Source: a virus
DNA length: 38,671 bases
Virus record (IMG/VR): IMGVR_UViG_3300024302_000023
Location: 1-38,671 of that record
Reading direction: 5' to 3' (one strand)
Part shown: positions 31,285-38,671 of the stretch, one piece after another
How the letters are laid out: each line of letters begins with the position of its first letter
How positions within the stretch are numbered: the first letter of the stretch is position 1
The notes under the pieces: generated by a model
The model's input: the letters and a program-made list of their open reading frames with translations, nothing else
What the model was told of the DNA's origin: nothing
Database searches by the model: none
Program-made: the position numbers and the translations under genes

Positions 31285-33423
31285 TTACTCTCCTTCTAGT
31301 TCGCCAAAGAATACCACTAAATATCGGTAAACAGAATCTGCTGCTCCAGCGTGAGTGTAGTTATATATCGACGCCTGGCTCGGGTTAGTAACGGCTACGC
31401 CAATGATATTAGCATCATTATCTTCTGACGAACCGGATGCCACATAATAGCCTTTGAAAGGCGTTCCAAAAACAGCCGTGACTGTGGCACTAGCTACAGA
31501 AATACTTTCTATGTTGTGTGAGGCTCTGATTTCAGCCTGAGTCCCGTAAATCCAAGCCTTCGCTTTACCAAGATCAATACCTTCATGTTGAATACCAAGC
31601 CCTTTGACGGTCTCGGTCAATTCACGGAGGCTTTCTGTCGGCATACTGATAGAGGAATCGGTAGCACCAATTGAGAAACGCCCGTTACCCCATAGTTTCA
31701 TATGTTCGAAGGCCGAGGAAGCGCCATCGTCGGCTACGTTGGTATATACGAGTCCATCCCAAATGCCTTTGTCGTCGGTTTGGGTTACAGCGACCTTACC
31801 GGAAACCGGATCAACATCAACGTCCAACACTGCGTCGGTTGTTCCCGATTGCAGCAAGACCTTGGCGGCTGTTTCAAACATACCCTTTTCAGCGTCGTAC
31901 ATGGCACGAATTTGTGCGGCTGATGGGGCTGTTGCTGCTACCCTAATCATAGAAATAGCACCGTTGGCCCACGGATTACCAGCCGCCGCCGTTGCACCAA
32001 TGCCAATACTCTCATTCACAGTCAGTGTCGCTGTAGCGTTAACGATAGTGAAGTCACGTTCTAGCTTGCCATCGACCCATATTTCAGTGTTGGTTGTTCC
32101 ACGCTTAACTGCAACAATCATGTGCCATTCACTGTCAGCAAAAGTGGCTGTTGTAATGTTCTGATCAAACCCTGACCCATCATTAATGATGAAATTCATG
32201 GCACCAGAGGTTTCTGTCCGCAAACCCCAGAGTGGAGTTGTGGCTCCTCGTGTTATGATAGTCTCATAGCCACCTGACGCTGTTAGCTTGAACCAAGCCA
32301 CAATACAGAAGTTTCCAGAGCCCCAATCAAAGTCAGTGTCTGTTGCTCTGGTCAGATAGTTACTTGCACTAAACCCGCTATAAGCCAGCAACTCACCACT
32401 CGCACCGTCTGCGGAGGCCGATGTTACAGTGCCGTTCTCAGTAAGCGTGTTGGCCTTGTAGCTACGATCAGCCGTTGCAGAGTTTGCAAGCCATGCGCCA
32501 CGCACATCCCCGATCATGTAACCAGTGTTGTATGTGCGGTTTATAGCTGCGTTCATATGTGTTTGGAATGATGCTGCGGCGTCCCTTGGGCCATTCAGTT
32601 TGCCAATAGTCAAACCCGCAGCGGCTGCATACGCAATTTCACCTTGGCTACGGGCAGATATTCCGTTGTCTACACCTAAACCATAAACGCCGCCAGTAGT
32701 GGAGTTTGCAGCAGTTCCTGACCAGTTATCAGCAGTCATAGTTTCGATAAGCTGACTTTGGAAGGCTCTGTCACCAGATGTTCCGTCTGAGTAAACAACG
32801 TAGCCGTTAACTATAGCTGATCCGTAGTTTGCCGCAGCGGCTGTCACGCGATCCCAAACATTACCGTCATATTTGATAACACCGAAAGCTGCACCGCTAC
32901 TCATATTATACCCGAAACAAGGCATGTTGCCGCCAGTGCGCGGATCAGAGGGCCAAGTGTCCCAAGTACCCGCACTTACATCTGTAACTGCATTGCTTCC
33001 TAAAGCCGGAGTTGTACTGGTAGACAGTGACCGGGGCCAGCCTACTGTGCGTTCAGCCCAGCTGCCGTCATGTGGGTCTATAATCGTTACCCCGTCTTCT
33101 GAACCGACAATGATGTAGCCCATAGAGGCCGCAATTCCTGTTGGCGTCGCTGCGCCAGTGATCGTAACCGATGCAAGGGCTGTACCACCAACAACATTTG
33201 AATCCGTCGCATCCCAAATTTCAACCGTACTGTCAGCCCCAGCGTCTTTCACTGTGGCGACCATAAGTTTTTTGACGACAGAAAGATTTTGTTTTTCGTC
33301 CCATTGTACGCCATCGCGGGCTGGACCAAAGATAACAGCATCAACATATGTGGCATCGGTATCAACCGCGCCACTGAAAGTACCTGTACCACCACCCTGG
33401 GCAATGTCTAATGCTTTACTCAT
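31285..33423 (-). CDS. LamG-domain tail/receptor-binding protein, 712 aa
   Basis: The start has one copy of a GTGTFSGAV motif, then a beta-propeller-like region (about 30-330: KKLMVATVKDAGADSTVEIW, MGYIIVGSEDGVTIIDP). A LamG domain follows at about 350-515 (SGNFCIVAWFKLTASGG, EWHMIVAVKRGTTNTEIWVDG), then a conserved C-terminal region ending FFGELEGE. It is a clear paralogue of the protein encoded at 36366-38671, which has the same ends and a diverged middle. I infer a trimeric fibre or spike that binds a host glycan. The ATG overlaps the 93-aa gene as ATGA. Confidence 0.78.
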   Translation of the reverse strand: MSKALDIAQGGGTGTFSGAVDTDATYVDAVIFGPARDGVQWDEKQNLSVVKKLMVATVKDAGADSTVEIWDATDSNVVGGTALASVTITGAATPTGIAASMGYIIVGSEDGVTIIDPHDGSWAERTVGWPRSLSTSTTPALGSNAVTDVSAGTWDTWPSDPRTGGNMPCFGYNMSSGAAFGVIKYDGNVWDRVTAAAANYGSAIVNGYVVYSDGTSGDRAFQSQLIETMTADNWSGTAANSTTGGVYGLGVDNGISARSQGEIAYAAAAGLTIGKLNGPRDAAASFQTHMNAAINRTYNTGYMIGDVRGAWLANSATADRSYKANTLTENGTVTSASADGASGELLAYSGFSASNYLTRATDTDFDWGSGNFCIVAWFKLTASGGYETIITRGATTPLWGLRTETSGAMNFIINDGSGFDQNITTATFADSEWHMIVAVKRGTTNTEIWVDGKLERDFTIVNATATLTVNESIGIGATAAAGNPWANGAISMIRVAATAPSAAQIRAMYDAEKGMFETAAKVLLQSGTTDAVLDVDVDPVSGKVAVTQTDDKGIWDGLVYTNVADDGASSAFEHMKLWGNGRFSIGATDSSISMPTESLRELTETVKGLGIQHEGIDLGKAKAWIYGTQAEIRASHNIESISVASATVTAVFGTPFKGYYVASGSSEDNDANIIGVAVTNPSQASIYNYTHAGAADSVYRYLVVFFGELEGE

Positions 33424-33701
33424 TTTGGATTATCCGCCTTTACTTGTGCAATACGGGTGCGCCATGCATCAACATCATGGTAAATTTCATCTAGTTGATC
33501 GCCGACTAATCCGTAGGCGGCGATGCGTGTTTCATCGACTGTTGGTGCCGGCGTGTCGTCTTGCACCTTTGAGCAAGTCGGGTCAGCCTCAATATCCAAT
33601 AGCATCTGGTCATAGTGGCGATTACCGGGGGCTACTGCCCACTGCATTTTCCCCCTGCTGAATTGAACTGTGATGCCATTTATCTTGTGTTCTATGTACA
33701 T
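33420..33701 (-). CDS. Small tail-fibre-associated protein, 93 aa
   Basis: The C-terminal block AAYGLVGDQLDEIYHDVDAW plus RTRIAQVKADNPK is the 'GDQLDxL...I..VK..YPK' motif that occurs widely in small phage proteins next to tail-fibre genes. The N-terminus is a short beta segment (MYIEHKINGITVQFSRGK). It may be a fibre chaperone or an attached subunit. It lies between two fibre-type genes, with ATGA overlap to the downstream one. Confidence 0.7.
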   Translation of the reverse strand: MYIEHKINGITVQFSRGKMQWAVAPGNRHYDQMLLDIEADPTCSKVQDDTPAPTVDETRIAAYGLVGDQLDEIYHDVDAWRTRIAQVKADNPK

Positions 33702-33702
33702 C

Positions 33703-35193
33703 CTATAGCTCCGCGTCTATTTCAATATAAGTGATACCAGCACCAGCGTTCCGGAATGTCTGCACCAATGCCCCGTTCCCTATCGTTAACCCTGATGTTG
33801 TAAATCGGGGATTACAGTTATCATGGGTTATGTACCAACAGTTGAAGGACGTACAATTATATCCACCACCTTGTTGCAGAACACGCATGTTTGTTATAGC
33901 TGAACATGTAACGGTTGGATTGGTACGTTTCCAAGCAAAGTTTAACTGCCCCTCTAGGTATGTACTGTGTTGAGCAGACCCATCTATCCAAAGCCTATAA
34001 AGACCCTCACTGTCAAACCGTTCGTAATACCGCTGACACTTAGCCAGCGTATCCCCATAACTCTCATGCTCAAAGCTGGTGGCTGCGCTGGCAACTTCCA
34101 GTTTGACGCCTGTCAGGTATACGTTGTTCGCCGTGTTATCCATCAGGTTCTGCTGGTTTGTCGTTGACCTCCAGCCACCGCCAGAAGTCCAAGTATCGGC
34201 AGTGTTTTCATAACCGTTAGATAACAGGGGGAAGCCGATGCTCAGTGCATAGGTATTATCATCAGGCAGTGCGCTACCAGAGGTTTGTGCGGGGAATGTC
34301 ACAGTGAAGTACTCGGCAGTATTCGCCGCCGTGACTGTGAACTCCATAGGGCAGCCATAGTTGTTGTCGTTGTCCACCATGAAAACGACCTGTGTACCAG
34401 CCTTTGGCGACTGCCACCAAAACGAGATCGTAGTTTCTAAAGAGCCAGATGTGCCATGCAATAGATGCTGAACATCCTGCCCTTCAAACTTATATTGGAT
34501 GCCCATGAAATCACTACCAGCCAACGAACTTTCGACTGTGGTGCAGTCCACTTTTAATGCAGATGGAAAACCCGCTGCGGCCATTAAAGCGGGTGATGCC
34601 TCGACAGTTGTAGTAGCGATTGCGTTTGTAGTTTCGACAAATATCTGCCAACGATCTGCTGCGGTGTACTCTGTAGAGGTTATACCTGTAACAGTCCCAC
34701 GCTGGCTGACAGTCATGCCGCCGTTGATGATCAGGTTAGGGTTGTTACCCGTTGGCGCACTCGTTGCACCTGTACCGCCCTGTGCCTCTGACAATGGCGT
34801 AGTCAAACCAGTTAGACTTGTTATATCTGCATTGGCTCCATTAAGAGCATATTTTGCATCAACTTCGGTCTTGGTATAGGTATCTGCTTTCGCATATGAA
34901 TTAGGGTTTGTGACTTCACCAAAGGAAAGAACTTCCAATTTCCAACCGGCGGTCATAGCCGCAAGACCAGTGAAACTTGTACCAGTTGTTGCTGTATAAT
35001 CTTCGTCGTTTAGTTTAACACCGTTGAGTAAGACAAGATAATTGCCTTCGCCCACGGTATATGCAAGAGTATTGCCGTTGTCGTCTGCGCCAGATACTGA
35101 AGTTTGAGCCGCTGCCGCGGTGAATTCATAGAGAACAGCACCCTGATAGTTTTCCCACATTGCGCTAGGTATTGATTGAATGCCTAATCCCAT
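33703..35193 (-). CDS. Tail fibre-type protein, 496 aa
   Basis: The N-terminal about 100 residues form a beta-rich virion-attachment module (NYLVLLNGVKLNDEDYTATT). A short helical segment (YTKTEVDAKYALNG) and the repeat-type motif SEAQGGTGAT follow, both common in tail fibre shafts. The C-terminal about 330 residues open NPNLIINGGMTVSQRGT, a phrase found at the start of many fibre tip domains, and then form a beta-sandwich-like region. The ATG overlaps the stop of the 109-aa gene. Probably the long or side tail fibre distal part. Confidence 0.75.
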   Translation of the reverse strand: MGLGIQSIPSAMWENYQGAVLYEFTAAAAQTSVSGADDNGNTLAYTVGEGNYLVLLNGVKLNDEDYTATTGTSFTGLAAMTAGWKLEVLSFGEVTNPNSYAKADTYTKTEVDAKYALNGANADITSLTGLTTPLSEAQGGTGATSAPTGNNPNLIINGGMTVSQRGTVTGITSTEYTAADRWQIFVETTNAIATTTVEASPALMAAAGFPSALKVDCTTVESSLAGSDFMGIQYKFEGQDVQHLLHGTSGSLETTISFWWQSPKAGTQVVFMVDNDNNYGCPMEFTVTAANTAEYFTVTFPAQTSGSALPDDNTYALSIGFPLLSNGYENTADTWTSGGGWRSTTNQQNLMDNTANNVYLTGVKLEVASAATSFEHESYGDTLAKCQRYYERFDSEGLYRLWIDGSAQHSTYLEGQLNFAWKRTNPTVTCSAITNMRVLQQGGGYNCTSFNCWYITHDNCNPRFTTSGLTIGNGALVQTFRNAGAGITYIEIDAEL

Positions 35194-35522
35194 TAGTAAC
35201 CTCTAATTTTCTTTAAGCGCGAATTGGCTTCTTCTAATTGCGCTTTTAAATTTCTCAACCTGTCTCTTGACGACTGGTTGCTACCACGCTTTTCAATGCG
35301 GTCTTCAATAGCCCACACTTGGCGTTGAATCTGTTCAACAATAAGTGTTTGGGTACGAACATCAAGACCTACCAGTTGGAATTTTACTTCCTCAACTTCG
35401 GTATTCCATGCGACCCTAGGAATATCAAGCCCCATTGCGTCTGCACCAGCATAAGCACCACCGATAGCAGAGACTACGCCGAGAGAAATTGTGATATGTT
35501 TTAATGCGTCTATTATGTTCAT
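35193..35522 (-). CDS. Membrane-anchored coiled-coil protein, 109 aa (spanin- or lysis-like)
   Basis: Residues about 8-30 (HITISLGVVSAIGGAYAGADAM) are a weakly hydrophobic N-terminal segment rich in Gly and Ala that could be a signal anchor. Residues 50-105 are a long charged helix with heptad spacing (QTLIVEQIQRQVWAIEDRIE). This N-anchor plus periplasmic coiled coil is the inner-membrane spanin plan, but no outer lipoprotein partner is seen next to it. It pairs with the XhlA-like gene 9 bases upstream. Confidence 0.6.
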   Translation of the reverse strand: MNIIDALKHITISLGVVSAIGGAYAGADAMGLDIPRVAWNTEVEEVKFQLVGLDVRTQTLIVEQIQRQVWAIEDRIEKRGSNQSSRDRLRNLKAQLEEANSRLKKIRGY

Positions 35523-35530
35523 ATTACTAT

Positions 35531-35860
35531 TTAGCTGCCACCCTTGAATAAATTGCTTATGGCATCAAAAAAGGTGAAACCGACAGAACCTATGAAAGTA
35601 ATAGCCAGGATGATACCCGCCCATTTGTTTTTCATAGCGATCAACGAGTTTTGGTTATCAATTAGCTTGTCCATCTTGTCAGATAATGCATCAATATGGT
35701 CTTCGGTCTTTTGATGATAAGCAAGTTCGCGCTCCTCATGTTTTTCTTGACCTTCTTTTATATCATCAATACGGTTAAAAGCCGTCTTGATTCTTTCGTC
35801 GTATCTGGCTTGCTCGGTTTCTAGGTGACCGATTCGTTCGCCGAGGTAATCGTTAGCCAT
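35531..35860 (-). CDS. XhlA-like coiled-coil/membrane protein, 109 aa
   Basis: Residues about 5-75 form a long coiled coil (RIGHLETEQARYDERIKTAF), followed by one transmembrane helix at about 80-100 (WAGIILAITFIGSVGFTFFD) and a short basic tail. This is the layout of XhlA-type phage proteins that work with holins in host lysis, and of some virion-associated proteins in T4-like phages. It stands with another membrane/coiled-coil gene among the fibre genes. Confidence 0.65.
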   Translation of the reverse strand: MANDYLGERIGHLETEQARYDERIKTAFNRIDDIKEGQEKHEERELAYHQKTEDHIDALSDKMDKLIDNQNSLIAMKNKWAGIILAITFIGSVGFTFFDAISNLFKGGS

Positions 35861-35874
35861 AGTTGTTGCTTTCT

Positions 35875-36333
35875 TCAGTCTGCCAGTTCGGCAGGCGTAA
35901 AGGCATCCATATCGTCGGTGTTATCCATAGCGTCAAGGGCTACTTCCGCAGCGATAGGCATATCCCGTAGGACTACCTTTTCCGCTGCGGAGTTGGCTTT
36001 GGTTCTGGTAGCACCAGGCTTACCAACAACCTTTTCCATAATTTCTTTGTCGATTTGTTCCAGTTTCGCGTTACGGACCCGGCGCAATTGTACCATTTTT
36101 TCTTCACGAACCTTAGGTAGACGCCAAGCATGGGTCTTCAATTCTTCTTCAGTGACCTCAACAGCCAATGTAGAAGCATCGGGTACGATAGCCGCGGCTG
36201 TTTCGTTGCCTTCTTGGTCGTAAGTGGCAGGAATTGTTGCAGCCTTGACTTTCTTAGCCAGGATACCAGAGACAGAGCCAGCGTCACCAACTACGGTTAC
36301 TGAGCCGTCTGCGTTTACAATTTTCTCGTTCAT
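35875..36333 (-). CDS. Tail-fibre-associated/assembly protein, 152 aa
   Basis: The N-terminal half is a short beta region (NADGSVTVVGDAGSVSGILA). The C-terminal half, from RLPKVREEKMVQLRRVRNAK to the end, follows the 'VRxxRNxxLxxxD...L.DMP' pattern seen in small tail assembly and fibre chaperone proteins of many phages. It lies directly after the large LamG fibre gene. A GAGGAAAC ribosome site precedes the ATG. The exact role is unknown. Confidence 0.6.
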   Translation of the reverse strand: MNEKIVNADGSVTVVGDAGSVSGILAKKVKAATIPATYDQEGNETAAAIVPDASTLAVEVTEEELKTHAWRLPKVREEKMVQLRRVRNAKLEQIDKEIMEKVVGKPGATRTKANSAAEKVVLRDMPIAAEVALDAMDNTDDMDAFTPAELAD

Positions 36334-36354
36334 TACTTTGTTTCCTCTTTAGTG

Positions 36355-36362
36355 TATTTATT
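36355..36362 (-). promoter_or_regulatory. Possible late promoter, one base off consensus (AATAAATA)
   Basis: On the minus strand AATAAATA lies 22 bases upstream of the 152-aa gene, in the short gap after the LamG fibre gene. It differs from TATAAATA in the first base. Confidence 0.3.
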
Positions 36363-36365
36363 CAT

Positions 36366-38671
36366 TTACTCGCCTTCAAGTTCGCCAAACCATACGGCTG
36401 AATATGATTGAACATTCCTGGCAGCACCGGCGCCGTTATAGAAGGCTAATCTACATGAGGTATTTGTGCTTTCATCACTGCCGTCATAGTAATAACAAGT
36501 ATCTGTCGTCCCGGCATCTGGTTGCATAGTAACCTGACACACATAAGGGATTTTATCCGCACCAGAAACCGATTCCTTAAAAGGTGTGGCAAATACTACA
36601 TCAATGTGCCCAGTAGATACCCATGTTACACTCTCTATCCCATATGAACCGTTGATTGTGCTAGTTGAAATTGGTCCACCAATAAGCCAAGCCTTCGCCT
36701 TACTTAAATCAATACCTTCATGTTGAATACCAAGACCCCTGACAGTTTCAGCCAGTTCTCTAAAATCCTCGGCTGGCATATTGATTGAAGCATCGGTAGC
36801 ACCAATTGCGTAATGACCCTCACCCCAAAGTTTTAGGTGTTCGAATGCGGTTGAAGCGCCATCTTCTACTGAATTTGTATAGACAAGCCCGTCCCAAATG
36901 CCTTTGTCGTCAGCCTGAACTACTGCGACCTTACCGGAAACCGGATCAACATCAACGTCAAGGACCGCATCGGTAGTACCGGACTGTAATAAAACCAAGG
37001 CCGCTGTATCAAACATGGGTTTCTCTGCCAAATACATATTGCGTATCAAGGCGGCAGATGGCGATACGCTTGAAACCCCGGCAAAGCGGCACATTGTTAA
37101 TGTGGTAGAAGTGGCGGGGTTTGTTGACCCGTTAGCCAGTGATCCGATAGCAAAAGGCATATTACCGCTGTCAGACATAGAGCCTGTATTAGTAGTGTCA
37201 GAGGCTTCTAAAACGCCGTCAACGTACAAATAGCGTTCTGTGGATGACACGTTTACAAGGTCAGCTTTGTGCCAAGCACCATCATCAAATGTCTCTGTTG
37301 TGGCAAGTCCACTTGCAGACGCTGATGCGCCGTTGACTTGACAATCAATAACACCACTGGTCAAGAAACTGATATAACTCTCCACAGACCGAGCAGCATT
37401 ACCAAAGCCGCAGAATACTTCGCCAGTAGAGTTGCCGGAAGACTTGAACCAGATAGCCATATGAAACGGGCCAGTGCCACAAACATCCCAATCTTCATCA
37501 CTTGCGCGAGTATGGTTAATTGTTGAGCTATAACCATTATAGGCTTTAAGTTCTCCAGTAGCTCCGTCAGCGGATACCTCAGTAACACCTGCACCGTTAT
37601 TAGTCAGCGTATTCGCGTAGGGACTAAGATCAGCCGTTGCTGAATTGCAAAGCCAAACTCCTCTGGTTGTGTGAAGCATGTAGCCAGAATTGGTTGCCCT
37701 AGTGATTGACGCAGAGGCTAATAGCTGGTTCTGCAATGAGCCTTGACCCATGCGACCAATAGTAAAATCAAGGCCACCAGTACCGCCTAGCGCACCAATC
37801 TTCTCTCCGATGGAAAAAGCATCAGCAGAGATACCTACACTATCAAGCCCACCGTTAGATGACAGATAACTATATGGTGGGTTGACACTTTGGTCCGCAG
37901 TAATTGTATCAATCGGTCCCGCTGCTCTGAACTGTGATGTAGAATATGCAGCGAACAGCATATCTTGGCCGATGGCGATAGCAGGAGAAGATGTTGCTGT
38001 TATCTGGATTACATCTTTAACTGTTCCATCGTTCTTAATAACAGAGGCTTGGAATGTCCCTGTCCCATACTTGACACCAAAGGTTGGGATTTGCCCTCCT
38101 GTATTACTATCAGTTGGACCACTGGAAAGCGTATTTGCTGCAACTCCAATCACATCGTTGTTGTTCAAATTAGGGGTGTCAGTTGAGTTTAATGATCGGG
38201 GCCAACCTGTTGTGGCTTCGGCCCAAGAACCAAAATGTGGGTGGATGATATGAATGCCATCCTCGGAACCCACAATGATATAGCCCATGCTGGCTGCAAT
38301 GGAAGTCGGTGTTGCAGCACCAGTAATGGTTATTGCCGCCATAGCAGTACCACCGACAATCGTGCTATCTGTGTAATCCCAGATCTCAACGGTCGTATCT
38401 GCGCCTGCGTCCTTGATGGTCGCTACCATGATTTTCTTCACAGTAGACAGATTGAGTTTTTCATCCCATTGAACACCATCCCTCGCAGGACCAAAAATAA
38501 CAGCGTCAACGTATGTACCATCAGTTTCAACAACACCAGAGAAAGCGGCTGAAGTCATGGCACCATTAGCAGATACAGCGCCTGTAAATGTTCCGGTTGT
38601 TCCTGCAACAGCGCCTGTAAATGTTCCGGTTGTTCCTGCAACAGCGCCTGTAAATGTTCCGGTTGTTCCTG
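36366..38671 (-). CDS. LamG-domain tail/receptor-binding protein with 11-aa repeats, 5' end beyond window
   Basis: About 768 residues are in the window and the frame stays open to the right edge. The visible N-terminal part has tandem AGTTGTFTGAV repeats. A beta-propeller-like region follows (KKIMVATIKDAGADTTVEIW, MGYIIVGSEDGIHIIHP), then a LamG domain (GPFHMAIWFKSSGNSTG, AWHKADLVNVSSTERYLYVDG) and a conserved C-terminus ending WFGELEGE. It is paralogous to the gene at 31285-33423. The ATG at 38558 lies inside the frame downstream of the repeats, so the real start is probably further right. Inferred host-glycan-binding fibre or spike. Confidence 0.78.
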   Translation of the reverse strand, partial: GTTGTFTGAVAGTTGTFTGAVAGTTGTFTGAVSANGAMTSAAFSGVVETDGTYVDAVIFGPARDGVQWDEKLNLSTVKKIMVATIKDAGADTTVEIWDYTDSTIVGGTAMAAITITGAATPTSIAASMGYIIVGSEDGIHIIHPHFGSWAEATTGWPRSLNSTDTPNLNNNDVIGVAANTLSSGPTDSNTGGQIPTFGVKYGTGTFQASVIKNDGTVKDVIQITATSSPAIAIGQDMLFAAYSTSQFRAAGPIDTITADQSVNPPYSYLSSNGGLDSVGISADAFSIGEKIGALGGTGGLDFTIGRMGQGSLQNQLLASASITRATNSGYMLHTTRGVWLCNSATADLSPYANTLTNNGAGVTEVSADGATGELKAYNGYSSTINHTRASDEDWDVCGTGPFHMAIWFKSSGNSTGEVFCGFGNAARSVESYISFLTSGVIDCQVNGASASASGLATTETFDDGAWHKADLVNVSSTERYLYVDGVLEASDTTNTGSMSDSGNMPFAIGSLANGSTNPATSTTLTMCRFAGVSSVSPSAALIRNMYLAEKPMFDTAALVLLQSGTTDAVLDVDVDPVSGKVAVVQADDKGIWDGLVYTNSVEDGASTAFEHLKLWGEGHYAIGATDASINMPAEDFRELAETVRGLGIQHEGIDLSKAKAWLIGGPISTSTINGSYGIESVTWVSTGHIDVVFATPFKESVSGADKIPYVCQVTMQPDAGTTDTCYYYDGSDESTNTSCRLAFYNGAGAARNVQSYSAVWFGELEGE
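38575..38671. repeat. 33-bp exact tandem repeat, at least three copies, running off the window
   Basis: Copies at 38575-38607 and 38608-38640 are identical, and the 31 bases at 38641-38671 match the next copy. On the coding (minus) strand each encodes AGTTGTFTGAV. The unit is a multiple of three, so copy number can change without breaking the frame. One related copy (GTGTFSGAV) begins the paralogous gene at 33423. Confidence 0.95.

Noticed and set aside
31604-33661. Long open frames on the plus strand across the fibre genes
   Set aside because: They are mirror frames of the LamG gene, with low-complexity Ser/Pro/Val composition, no ribosome sites and no protein-like motifs.
38575-38671. Tandem repeat as a CRISPR array
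   Set aside because: The copies are contiguous without spacers and lie in frame inside a fibre gene.

Overview
The window is a 38.7 kb piece of a T4-like (Straboviridae/Kyanoviridae-type) contractile-tailed phage genome. Three things support this. The virion genes lie in the classical T4 order 13-14-15-16-17-18-19-20-67-(68)-21-22-23 on the minus strand. The T4 recombination and late-transcription genes 46, 47, 55, uvsW and uvsY are recognisable. Copies of the T4-type late promoter TATAAATA lie upstream of the capsid, scaffold, sheath and neck genes. The host cannot be read from the sequence. A head-spike-base protein of the kind known from Rhodobacter gene transfer agent and several LamG-type lectin domains would fit a marine or aquatic proteobacterium, but that is inference.

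Region 1 (1-11.4 kb) is mainly replication, recombination and regulation, almost all on the minus strand. In order of increasing coordinate it holds gp46 (cut by the window edge), two small zinc-ribbon genes, gp47, a GIY-YIG homing endonuclease, a cluster of tiny coupled genes, the late sigma factor gp55, a conserved 148-aa protein, UvsW, UvsY, a run of small unknown genes, a plus-strand tail-tube-like structural gene, an ATP-dependent DNA ligase and three more small genes. Host-type promoters (TTGACA, 17-bp spacer, TATGAT-like) stand before the 46/zinc-ribbon group, before gene 55 and before the ligase group. A fourth copy points the opposite way, antisense to the gene beyond uvsW.

Region 2 (11.4-31 kb) is head and tail morphogenesis. 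Read in the transcription direction it runs neck gp13 and gp14, tail completion gp15, terminase gp16 and gp17, sheath gp18, tube gp19, portal gp20, prohead core proteins, a putative head-spike pair (spike base plus LamG lectin protein), protease gp21, scaffold gp22, capsid gp23 and a strong rho-independent terminator. Five homing-endonuclease genes or remnants are wedged between these genes, two of them on the plus strand with their own late promoters. A papain-like (YiiX/NlpC-P60) hydrolase and two small genes lie between the terminase subunits.

Region 3 (31-38.7 kb) holds host-recognition and probable lysis-associated genes: two large paralogous LamG tail/receptor-binding proteins, a third fibre-type protein, small fibre-associated proteins, an XhlA-like coiled-coil/membrane protein, a second membrane/coiled-coil protein and a small multi-pass membrane protein. 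The window ends inside an exact 33-bp tandem repeat in the second LamG gene.

The likely programme is as follows. Early host-type promoters express recombination genes, gp55 and ligase. gp55 then directs polymerase to TATAAATA promoters for virion genes and for most of the homing endonucleases. Three small genes (near 4.0, 10.9 and 18.1 kb) each become continuous if one A is added to an A-run on the coding strand. This suggests either homopolymer errors in the read data or real frame disruption.
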